Shown: piece by piece, positions 42,049 through 49,917 of the stretch
Numbering within the stretch: position 1 is the stretch's first letter
Layout: each line of letters begins with the position of its first letter
The notes under the pieces: generated by a model
Told to the model about the DNA's origin: nothing
The model's database searches: none
What the model saw: only the letters and a program-made list of their open reading frames with translations
DNA from: Candidatus Woesearchaeota archaeon
GTDB lineage: Archaea; Nanobdellota; Nanobdellia; Woesearchaeales; JAFGLG01
Assembly: GCA_016928155.1 (NCBI GenBank)
Contig: JAFGLG010000007.1
Location: 1-58,972, forward strand
Reading direction: 5' to 3'
Length of the DNA stretch: 58,972 bases
Position numbers and translations under genes: made by a program

Positions 42049-42783
42049 ATGAAAAAAAGAGGACAGATAACACCATTCATAATCATGGGGATCCTGATAT
42101 TGATACTGATGAGCCTTATCTTCTACATATCAAGCATATCCAAGGCAGGGACACTGCCCACAGAGCATGTCGAAGCCACAAGGATGCAGCTGAACACCCA
42201 TATCCAGGAATGCGTTGAGATGGTGAGCGCCGATTCTGTGTATGTCCTCGGACTGCAGGGAGGATACATCAGCAGGCCTGAAAAAGTATTCTGGCATAAC
42301 CAGATGGGCACAAGCATCCTCTATTCAGAGAACAAGACATACATGCCAACACTCCAGGCCATGGAAGCGAACCTGTCTGCCTATGTCGAGACCTTCCTCC
42401 CATACTGCGTCAATTTCTCATTTTTCCCAGGATATGAAATAACTGCTGACAAGGCAGATGTCCGGGTGCAGGCAGAAGACGGAAGAATCCTCTTTGACAT
42501 CAACTGGCCCATAACATACAGCCAGGGCGGAACCTCAACCATGATATCCGAATGGTCAACACCTGTGCCGATAGACCTGAAGAAATTCCATAACATAACT
42601 GCCAGCATCGTGGTCAAGACACAAAAAGACCCTTCATACATAGACCATATCTTCCTGCTGTCGCACGCCATGAACATATCCTATTCTGTCTACAATAACA
42701 CAGTTGTCTATGACCTCAGGGATGTTGCACTATACAAGGATGAGACAGACTATGTGTTCATATTTGCGGTGGAGACAAAATGA
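42049..42783 (+). CDS. Pilin-like-start (class III signal) membrane protein
   Basis: 244 residues; the ATG at 42049 lies 26 nt after TTTATAAA (leaderless). The N-terminus KKRGQITPFIIMGILILI fits an archaeal class III signal: a charged region, cleavage after KRG, then a hydrophobic helix. A C-x20-30-GLQGGY region (ECVEMVS then LGLQGGYISRP) and beta-rich remainder match the start of the 658-residue protein at 56198-58174. First gene of a three-gene operon with 4-bp overlaps. Surface filament or adhesion scaffold is an inference. Confidence 0.75.
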   Translation: MKKRGQITPFIIMGILILILMSLIFYISSISKAGTLPTEHVEATRMQLNTHIQECVEMVSADSVYVLGLQGGYISRPEKVFWHNQMGTSILYSENKTYMPTLQAMEANLSAYVETFLPYCVNFSFFPGYEITADKADVRVQAEDGRILFDINWPITYSQGGTSTMISEWSTPVPIDLKKFHNITASIVVKTQKDPSYIDHIFLLSHAMNISYSVYNNTVVYDLRDVALYKDETDYVFIFAVETK

Positions 42784-44609
42784 GCAAGGCTATGTCATCA
42801 TTCATCTGGATGATCCTCCTGCTCATCATCACCCCTGTCTGCTTTTCGCAGTCTGATGGAGAAGGCAATGGTACAGATTACCCAGAAGACTGGGACACAG
42901 CAGCGATAATGGGAAACATCGGCGGAGCCAATACCTACCTCCAGCAGAAGGGATTCGATGTATCCATATCCGGATGCACGGACTGTGAGATAACAGGAGG
43001 GAACACGCTAATCATCTCATCAGGAAAAGCGAGCATAAACGGGAACCCTGTCTCTGCACCAGGCCCCATATCCTGCAGCCCTGACTCATGCACATTCGAC
43101 GGCTCGTCAATAGGGAATATGAAGGGCGCCAGAGGAACACAGCAGGACGGCACCCTTTCCTTAGACTATGCGCGCATGGGAAACACTGAGATATACAATC
43201 TTGATGATGTCACCCAGAATCCTGATGGAACAATCCACGGATCATCCCTCGGAGGCTCTATGATACTCGGTGAAACCACTCTCCAAATACCATCTGACGC
43301 AGAAGTGATAGTCACAGAAGACAGGATGGGGGCCGACATCCCTGAAGGGAAATCACTGCAGAGCTGCGTATCCATGACTGACTGCACAGACTTTCTTTCT
43401 GAAGGACAACTGCTGTTCACCATATCATCTGAAGGTGATTATGTAGCATTCGGGGGAGGCAGCATAGCAAATGACCTCTTCAGATTCGAGCTCTTCGAGG
43501 AAGACCGCAGCTATCTCATTGACACATCAGGCAGGACAAGCGGGGCAGGTGTAACAGGAGATATCACCATATCCCATGAAGTGATGCTTGGAGATGGATT
43601 CATCTTCTCACAAGGAGAAGGCAAGGTTATCTTCAAAGAGACCCCGAGCGAGGGGACTTCTTCCCTGTCACAGCTGGTCGAAGATACAGGTCTTCAGGCA
43701 GGCAACAAGATTGTCGCAGGACTTCCCCCTGAATTCAGGATAGCAGCCCAACAGTATTCTACAGGTGTATTGCACGATAGCCCTTCATCTGAGGATACTG
43801 AAAGCGATCTGGAATCCCCTATCAGCCCTAATCTTGATGAGGACAAAGTAAGAGATGCATTCTACAAAGCACTGCAGAAAGAGCTGCTCGATATGCCTGA
43901 AATAAAGGGATTAAAAGAATCTTTTCTTGACAAAATTGAGCCTATCAAGATAAGTGTAGAAGAGATGTGGGCCGGGGATATCGGTCAGAAAGCGCTTGCA
44001 GGGTTCATAGCCACACCATACCTGCTCGGAAGCCTTTACCTCGGAGAAGAGCTCAATACAGGTGAGGCTGAATTCCTTGGCACAGCACATTCAGCCAATG
44101 TAAAACGCGTCCAGGATGGCATAGCCTTCACGATAAAAGGCCGTGAGTTGCCGGGAAAGACAATGGATTTCGATACAATCCTCAGCTGGAATGTAGCATA
44201 CATGACATCCGGCCATTTCTCAGGGCAGTTGGTGATAAACACAGACATCGGGCCGGTCACAGTGGGATACAATTCCAACAACAACCAGATAATCAGCTCA
44301 CTGAAAACACAAATAATGGGGGCAGATTCCCTATTGTCAGTAAGCTATTCAGAAGTCAGCAATAAGATGACCCAGCAGATGGACAACATGTGGATAGGGC
44401 AATACCAGATGAACCATGACAGATTCGGCGCCTATATCCGCGCAGCGATCCGTGAAGGCGATCCTGGGCTCGTATTCGGCATCGTGATACCACTCGGCGG
44501 CAGACCGAGCGGCATGCCCATGGAGCCTATGGGGATGAATCCCATGCAGCAGACGCTCGGAGGAGGATCAGGTCTGCAACCCCAGAGCGGCGGATCTCTC
44601 TTAAAATGA
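42780..44609 (+). CDS. Secreted beta-rich protein
   Basis: 609 residues; its ATG overlaps the upstream stop (ATGA, 42780-42783). A signal peptide (about 1-24) precedes repetitive beta sequence (right-handed helix-like IISSGKASINGNPVS) with two cysteine pairs, then a helical segment (about 350-400). A C-terminal 130-residue stretch of alternating strands with aromatic edges ends in a Gly/Met-rich tail (MPMEPMGMNPMQQTLGGG). The strand pattern recalls membrane beta-barrel proteins, unexpected in a single-membrane archaeon. A soluble barrel or sheet is the likelier reading. Confidence 0.72.
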   Translation: MSKAMSSFIWMILLLIITPVCFSQSDGEGNGTDYPEDWDTAAIMGNIGGANTYLQQKGFDVSISGCTDCEITGGNTLIISSGKASINGNPVSAPGPISCSPDSCTFDGSSIGNMKGARGTQQDGTLSLDYARMGNTEIYNLDDVTQNPDGTIHGSSLGGSMILGETTLQIPSDAEVIVTEDRMGADIPEGKSLQSCVSMTDCTDFLSEGQLLFTISSEGDYVAFGGGSIANDLFRFELFEEDRSYLIDTSGRTSGAGVTGDITISHEVMLGDGFIFSQGEGKVIFKETPSEGTSSLSQLVEDTGLQAGNKIVAGLPPEFRIAAQQYSTGVLHDSPSSEDTESDLESPISPNLDEDKVRDAFYKALQKELLDMPEIKGLKESFLDKIEPIKISVEEMWAGDIGQKALAGFIATPYLLGSLYLGEELNTGEAEFLGTAHSANVKRVQDGIAFTIKGRELPGKTMDFDTILSWNVAYMTSGHFSGQLVINTDIGPVTVGYNSNNNQIISSLKTQIMGADSLLSVSYSEVSNKMTQQMDNMWIGQYQMNHDRFGAYIRAAIREGDPGLVFGIVIPLGGRPSGMPMEPMGMNPMQQTLGGGSGLQPQSGGSLLK

Positions 44610-45100
44610 ATGCACAGCACCATCTTGGGATGAACATAATAATTACATCTGCATCACTTTTCATTCTTGACAGTCTCGGCATGATTGATTTCTGGTCACT
44701 CAATATACTGCATCTAGTCATAGCTGTCTATGTGTTCAGCAACCTACCTGACATAGACAATGCCAACTCAAAGATGAGCTACACTTTCTTCCTTTTCTAC
44801 ATTATTTTCTTCATGCTCGGCCTCTCTGATCACAAGTCAAATCCGCTGCTGAGCATAGGAAAGATGATGCTTGCAATGCTCATGGGATGGTATCATGTGA
44901 TGGTCATGGAGAAAGGGAGAAAACACAGGAAATTCCCACACACTTTCACATTCGGCATACTGGCCTCTCTTATCTTGTGGTTGTATACATCGCTTCCCAT
45001 CGCATTGACAGGATTCTTCTGCTTCTTCCTGCACCTGCTGTTCGACAGGCATGTCAGTGCAGCATTAAGGAATGATATGCATATGTGGCTGAGAAAATGA
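44606..45100 (+). CDS. DUF457 / YdjM-like membrane protein
   Basis: 164 residues; ATGA overlap with the upstream gene. Family marks are present: N-terminal HHLG, LPDIDNA, HRKFPHT, and HLLFDRH near the end, arranged over about four or five transmembrane helices. The conserved His/Asp set is typical of the putative metal-dependent hydrolase group (DUF457/YdjM). Third gene of the operon. It may process or modify the secreted products encoded upstream (inference). Confidence 0.8.
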   Translation: MNAQHHLGMNIIITSASLFILDSLGMIDFWSLNILHLVIAVYVFSNLPDIDNANSKMSYTFFLFYIIFFMLGLSDHKSNPLLSIGKMMLAMLMGWYHVMVMEKGRKHRKFPHTFTFGILASLILWLYTSLPIALTGFFCFFLHLLFDRHVSAALRNDMHMWLRK

Positions 45101-45115
45101 AGAAGGGGTTCTTGT

Positions 45116-45619
45116 TCATCTATACTTGTGCATATTGAGATATGATTTTATCAGGCGTGCAAGAGTGTTGACGTCATCCACAAGGCTTCCTGTGAACTTG
45201 TCAGTGTATATCTTATAGATGAACTTGTCGAAAATGGTCCTGATGAAATAATATATTGCCTTAGATTCCCACCTGTTCTCATAATCAGTCTCCAGATACC
45301 CTGTGAAAGCGAACTCGACCTCGCCCTGATTGAGCCTGACCTTGACGCCGTCACGCTCCACCTCGACCTCCTTGACATTCGACATGGCGCATTCTATCTT
45401 GATAATATGCCTCGCATAATCAGTTATCTTCTTCCAGGGATAGAACTGCCACCAGATATGCTTGCCTGAAGGGGTCACCTGCTCAGAATTGGCCTTCTCG
45501 AACTTATCATAGTTCTTCTCCTCAAGCCAGGAATCCACAAGATTATAAAGCTCAGACATGTTGAAGAGGCCCTCATACCTCAGCTTCATCTTGTCGACAA
45601 TAATCCTAAGCTCTACCAT
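45116..45619 (-). CDS. Hypothetical protein, paralogue of 45639-46187
   Basis: 167 residues, cytosolic. The ATG at 45619 follows GAGGTC. It shares a collinear core with the upstream neighbour: YEGLFNMSELYNLVDSWLEE aligning with YKGLFDLAGMIQLIQSWLEE, followed by a strand-rich charged region and a helical C-terminus. The gap is only 19 bp, so they are one operon. I recognise no named family. Confidence 0.75.
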   Translation of the reverse strand: MVELRIIVDKMKLRYEGLFNMSELYNLVDSWLEEKNYDKFEKANSEQVTPSGKHIWWQFYPWKKITDYARHIIKIECAMSNVKEVEVERDGVKVRLNQGEVEFAFTGYLETDYENRWESKAIYYFIRTIFDKFIYKIYTDKFTGSLVDDVNTLARLIKSYLNMHKYR

Positions 45620-45638
45620 CCTGACCTCTTTTCTCGGC

Positions 45639-46187
45639 TCACCATCTTGTTATGTAGATGTTCGATGATGCCTCCATATTTAAAAATTTCTTTATTTCGC
45701 CATGCAGCTTGAGCATGATGTAGTATATATAATCCCCCCAGATGGTATCAATCTCTTTCTTGACAATGAACTCATTATAGAAATTCCTGACCTTCTCCAT
45801 GAACTTTGAGGTCTCAAAAGCGCTCTTCCAGTCAAGCTCAAGGACACACCACATCTCAATCCTGATCCTCCCTTTCTGCATCTTGACCTTCCTGCCGTCC
45901 TTGATGACCTCGACATCCTGCATATCCCAGGCCTTGAACTGGACATGGATCTCAAAAGCGACATAGGTATCCATCCTGCGTCTTCCGAAAGCATGGTAAT
46001 CCTCCTCTACACCTTTCGGGGTGGGCACCTTGTGCTTATACTTCTTCTCTTGATAAGCATATTGGTTCTCTTCCAGCCAGCTCTGTATGAGCTGTATCAT
46101 GCCGGCAAGGTCAAATAGGCCTTTGTACCAGATGACATTCGGCCTGTTGACATGGCCCAGGTATCTCCAGTCTATCCTCTGTGACAT
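45639..46187 (-). CDS. Hypothetical protein, paralogue of 45116-45619
   Basis: 182 residues; the ATG at 46187 is followed by MSQRIDWRYLGH. Core motif YKGLFDL...SWLEENQY matches its downstream paralogue, then strands (VAFEIHVQFKAWDMQDVEV) and helices. A small START/SRPBCC-like fold could be imagined from the strand/helix order, but I cannot support it. Possibly coexpressed with the nucleotidyltransferase 76 bp upstream of it. Confidence 0.75.
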   Translation of the reverse strand: MSQRIDWRYLGHVNRPNVIWYKGLFDLAGMIQLIQSWLEENQYAYQEKKYKHKVPTPKGVEEDYHAFGRRRMDTYVAFEIHVQFKAWDMQDVEVIKDGRKVKMQKGRIRIEMWCVLELDWKSAFETSKFMEKVRNFYNEFIVKKEIDTIWGDYIYYIMLKLHGEIKKFLNMEASSNIYITRW

Positions 46188-46262
46188 GGAGAAGATTATT
46201 TAAATATGGATTTATAAAGGTATCGGTGGGGAAGAAGAGAGATTAAAAACAAAATAAGAATC

Positions 46263-48116
46263 TCAGTAAGAGATCATTATCTCCACATCCTTGCCGAAAA
46301 AGGCTTTCAGGTTCTCAAAGATAGGCTCCTTCAGGAAGACCCTCTTCGGGATGACAGCGCCAGCAAGATGCTTCTCAAATTCCTCAATAGAAGACTTATG
46401 CGTCGTGCCCAGGCTTCCGTCATCCCTTATCTCAGCCTTGGTTATCTCCTTCTCCTCATGATCTATGTCATGGATGATGAAGGCAACCCTGTCGAGCAGG
46501 ATGACCTCTCCATAACGGCTGCCGTGCTTCACCCTTATCCTGGCACGCTCAAGCTCAAGGCCCCTCCTCCTCTGCATGTGCTCGACCAGGAACTTGATCA
46601 GATCAGAAGAGGTCTTGCGGACATTCTCTACCTCTGCCTTTGTCAGCTTTCCGGCATCATAGTCCTTCTTGGCCTTCTCCACATTCTTGAGCATCCTCAA
46701 ATACTTCTCCGGGACTTTGCCTGTATGCACAAGCTCATCCTCAAACACCCTGACAGCGTCGATATCCTTGACCTTCTCAATGTGCTCCATCTTCAGGATG
46801 TCCCTGATTATCGTGACACAGCTCTCATAGATGTGGACCATGGATTCCTCTTCCTTTATCTTCTCGATCTGGGTGAAGAGACGCCTTATCCTCTTGAGAT
46901 ATTTCTGGGCAGATTCAAGCAGCTCGTCGACCTCCTTGCCGGTGATCTCTTTCACTTCCCCATGCTCAATATCCTTGTAGTATTTCCTGATCTTCTTCAG
47001 GATCTCGATATATTGGGGCTCGAGAAGCTTCTCCTTCTTCACAAAGATATCCTCGAGCAGCTGGATGGTCTCATTAGGTGTCGGCGGGGGAAGCCCGAAA
47101 AGCATGATAGCAGCCTGGGTCGGAGTCAGGGTGGCCCAGTATATATCAGCCTCGACAATCTCCTTCAGCCTGAACTTAATCCTCGAGATCATCTGCTCGC
47201 CTGTTGCCATGAACATGTCGATGGCCTCGCTGCTCGGCTTGATCTTGCCCATCTTGAGCAGCTGTTTCCAGGGCATGAACATGCCCCTGTCATACAACGG
47301 AACACCATCCCTCAGCACAGTGAAGATGACAGGATTGGCCTCCTTGATTGAATCCCAGAAATCAGTCAGTATATATACCTGGATATTGAGCTTGTTCTTG
47401 ATGCCGGTTATCTCGCCAGCCTCAATGCCCATCCCGATTATTATTGCGCGCAGCTTGTCCTTGAGCTCTGCCCTTGTCATGCGCTTAACATCTGTATCAT
47501 CAATTATGATGGCGACATCGATGTCAGACTTGGGCGTGGCCTGGCCCCTTGTCAGGGAGCCGAAGAGGACATAAGAGACGATGTATTTCTCGAACTTCTT
47601 CAAGACCATTGTCCTGTGTATCTCAGCAATCTTTATCGCAGCGAGCATGCCCTTGTCGAATACAGGCGCAGAGATGGCCATCAGGGAAAGGAGATCATAC
47701 TTCGCATCATAGCAGCTCTGCCAGAGCTCACTTGTTATGAGGACCTGGGGCACAAGATTCTTGTCGATATCCTGCGCTATCTTGTCGATTATGGTAGAAA
47801 GCTTTGACTTCAGCTCACCCTTTGACATCTTCTTCGAATCAGAATCATCAACAAGGACCATCAGGCTGACCTGATCCTTGTTATAATCCTTTGGCTGAGG
47901 CTGTCCGGGCTGCATCTTTGGGGGAGGCAGGAGCGAGATGCCAAGGACATATTTATCAAACTTCTCAAGAACCTGTTTCTGGAACTTCTCCATCTTGTCC
48001 TTCAGCTCCTTAAGCTTCTCCTGGGTCTCCTTAGGAAGATCCTTCAGGTTAGGGATCTGTGGAGGGGGGTTTTGTGTATTGTCTGCATCCTTCTGATTAT
48101 CATCTTTCTTTGCCAT
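46263..48116 (-). CDS. Duplicated nucleotidyltransferase protein (one intact, one degenerate copy)
   Basis: 617 residues from the ATG at 48116, which follows AGGTGA; an upstream in-frame start is less likely. A helical N-terminus precedes a degenerate nucleotidyltransferase-like unit (about 50-170) whose glycine-serine loop is lost. The intact copy (about 175-300) carries YVLFGSLTRGQATPKSDIDVA, the GSxTRG and DxD motifs of the MNT/pol-beta superfamily. A long helical region (about 310-540) resembles HEPN-type helices. Parallel segments VDDSDSKKMSKGELKSKL and IDDTDVKRMTRAELKDKL show the internal duplication. Such enzymes transfer nucleotides to proteins or RNA. Substrate unknown. Confidence 0.8.
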   Translation of the reverse strand: MAKKDDNQKDADNTQNPPPQIPNLKDLPKETQEKLKELKDKMEKFQKQVLEKFDKYVLGISLLPPPKMQPGQPQPKDYNKDQVSLMVLVDDSDSKKMSKGELKSKLSTIIDKIAQDIDKNLVPQVLITSELWQSCYDAKYDLLSLMAISAPVFDKGMLAAIKIAEIHRTMVLKKFEKYIVSYVLFGSLTRGQATPKSDIDVAIIIDDTDVKRMTRAELKDKLRAIIIGMGIEAGEITGIKNKLNIQVYILTDFWDSIKEANPVIFTVLRDGVPLYDRGMFMPWKQLLKMGKIKPSSEAIDMFMATGEQMISRIKFRLKEIVEADIYWATLTPTQAAIMLFGLPPPTPNETIQLLEDIFVKKEKLLEPQYIEILKKIRKYYKDIEHGEVKEITGKEVDELLESAQKYLKRIRRLFTQIEKIKEEESMVHIYESCVTIIRDILKMEHIEKVKDIDAVRVFEDELVHTGKVPEKYLRMLKNVEKAKKDYDAGKLTKAEVENVRKTSSDLIKFLVEHMQRRRGLELERARIRVKHGSRYGEVILLDRVAFIIHDIDHEEKEITKAEIRDDGSLGTTHKSSIEEFEKHLAGAVIPKRVFLKEPIFENLKAFFGKDVEIMISY

Positions 48117-48359
48117 ACTATCACCTGCAAAAGTCAATACACCCATACCTATTTTTAAACTATTTAAATAAATGTGTGCTAAATGGGCAGATTGTGGGAC
48201 AAAATAATCATACTGATTTTTTCTATATGACTTTTATGTCACACATGAGGGTCCTTAAGTTTGAGCTTATTTTTATTCAGGAAAGACATAATCACTCCAG
48301 GATGATTAAATTATCTCAATATATAAAAATCGACGAAAAGTTTATATGGAAGTGAGAAT

Positions 48360-49067
48360 ATGGAAATGCCATACACAACAATTGATGGAAAGGTGACTCA
48401 AATGGGTGATATTGACTTTACAGACATACCTTCTGCATATAAACATATCAAGCATGTACACTCAAAGAAATACGAAGAAGGGCTCCAGAAAAAATACCTC
48501 AACCTTGAACAGGAAGTCAGGAAAGAGCTGGAAGGAGGCATACCCGCACCTGAAAAAAGAGAAGCGCATGTAAGAGGCTTCATGAAAAAATATTTCGGGA
48601 AGATGCTCAGCACTGACTTCGACAAGGCAGACGAGGACATGATAGACAACCTCTACAACAGCTCCATCGTGAATGCAGTCAATGCCATCACGAATGCAGA
48701 CATCCAAGACATAAGACAGGCATACCAGGTCATCAAGGATATGGATCAAAACCAGTTCAGCAAATTCGTCAATCTACTGCCGCAAGCAGTCCAGGGAGAG
48801 CATCTCAGCAAGAAAAGGAAGAATGTCTGGCACAAATTCTACACAGCACATGAAGCGAAAGACATCGACAGGTATGATGCACAGAAGCTGCTGTATGACC
48901 ACTGGGAAAAGGATGCTGTCACTCCCGGATTCAAGGAGAACTATAATGGGGATCTGAAGGCTCAGAACATCGAAGCGCTGGTGTCTGCCAGCCTTAACTA
49001 TGAGCATACACTTGCGGCCCACGGCAAGAAAGGCAGGAGAGAGCTCCAGTACGACAAGGCTGCCTGA
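48360..49067 (+). CDS. Hypothetical cytosolic protein
   Basis: 235 residues, mostly helical, with no motif I recognise. The start is uncertain: TATA boxes at 48321-48328 and 48341-48348 suit different starts, and an internal ATG at 48402 has AAGGTGA 5 nt upstream, making it a strong alternative that drops 14 residues. Convergent with the 49084 gene. Confidence 0.7.
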   Translation: MEMPYTTIDGKVTQMGDIDFTDIPSAYKHIKHVHSKKYEEGLQKKYLNLEQEVRKELEGGIPAPEKREAHVRGFMKKYFGKMLSTDFDKADEDMIDNLYNSSIVNAVNAITNADIQDIRQAYQVIKDMDQNQFSKFVNLLPQAVQGEHLSKKRKNVWHKFYTAHEAKDIDRYDAQKLLYDHWEKDAVTPGFKENYNGDLKAQNIEALVSASLNYEHTLAAHGKKGRRELQYDKAA

Positions 49068-49083
49068 TCCCTCATCCTATTTC

Positions 49084-49917
49084 TTATCTTATTATCTTAT
49101 TCGCGACAAGGTTGATATATATCCTCGAGAAGCTGAAGAGCGGCAGGAAGAAGACAAGGCCTGCTATCAGCCACATCACAGGATGAGCCATGCTTGTCAG
49201 GAGCAGGATGAAATCAGCGATCAGGAACAAAAAGACAAGCAGAAGATACATCGGGAAGAAGACATTGATATCCCTGAAAGGCAGCACAAAAGCTTTCCTT
49301 ACAAAACCATTATGCATCAGGATCGAGTACGAGATCGGCGCGAGGTAAGTGATGACCAATGCGAAAAGGAAAGCGAAGACAATAACGATGATCTGGATGA
49401 GCTTCGGCGTGATGACAAAAGCCTTAAGATAAGAAAGCCTGACAGTCACTGCAAAGACAATTGTCATGGAAGAGAACCATAGAAGATTTATGGCAAAGAA
49501 TCTCCCTAAATACCTCCAGAAACCCAGCTTCTCATTTTCAATCTGTTTAGTGAGGTACCAATTGATGCCCTGGAACAACGAATACAGCAGATAGACTGCG
49601 CAGACAAGCACGAAGAAATACATGAAAAGCCTTGTGCGATGCTGGAAAAATACAACCTGGCCCACTTCAGTGAACTGGCCCGGATTGAACAGGAAATCCA
49701 TGCCCATGCCTATCTTGGCCATCATGTCGAACAGTATGATCATCTCATTGATGATCCTGTTAACTATCTCAGAGCCGAAGAATCCCAGGAAGAATAACAT
49801 GACAAAATCCAGGATGACCATTGTCAGGAAAAGCTTCAGGTTCTTTCTCACAATATGCAAAGCCTTCTTTGCCTCCCTGATGACAAGAAACTCCCTCATG
49901 TTAGCTGATCTCAGCAT
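49084..49917 (-). CDS. Polytopic membrane protein, last gene of surface operon
   Basis: 277 residues. Its ATG at 49917 overlaps the end of the 2096-residue gene by 7 bp; an ATG at 49899 is an alternative. About six transmembrane segments are visible (near 30-50, 100-120, 140-160, 180-200, 220-240 and 250-268). No catalytic motif. As the membrane partner of a giant surface protein and a pilin-like protein, it may secrete or anchor them (inference). Confidence 0.75.
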   Translation of the reverse strand: MLRSANMREFLVIREAKKALHIVRKNLKLFLTMVILDFVMLFFLGFFGSEIVNRIINEMIILFDMMAKIGMGMDFLFNPGQFTEVGQVVFFQHRTRLFMYFFVLVCAVYLLYSLFQGINWYLTKQIENEKLGFWRYLGRFFAINLLWFSSMTIVFAVTVRLSYLKAFVITPKLIQIIVIVFAFLFALVITYLAPISYSILMHNGFVRKAFVLPFRDINVFFPMYLLLVFLFLIADFILLLTSMAHPVMWLIAGLVFFLPLFSFSRIYINLVANKIIR

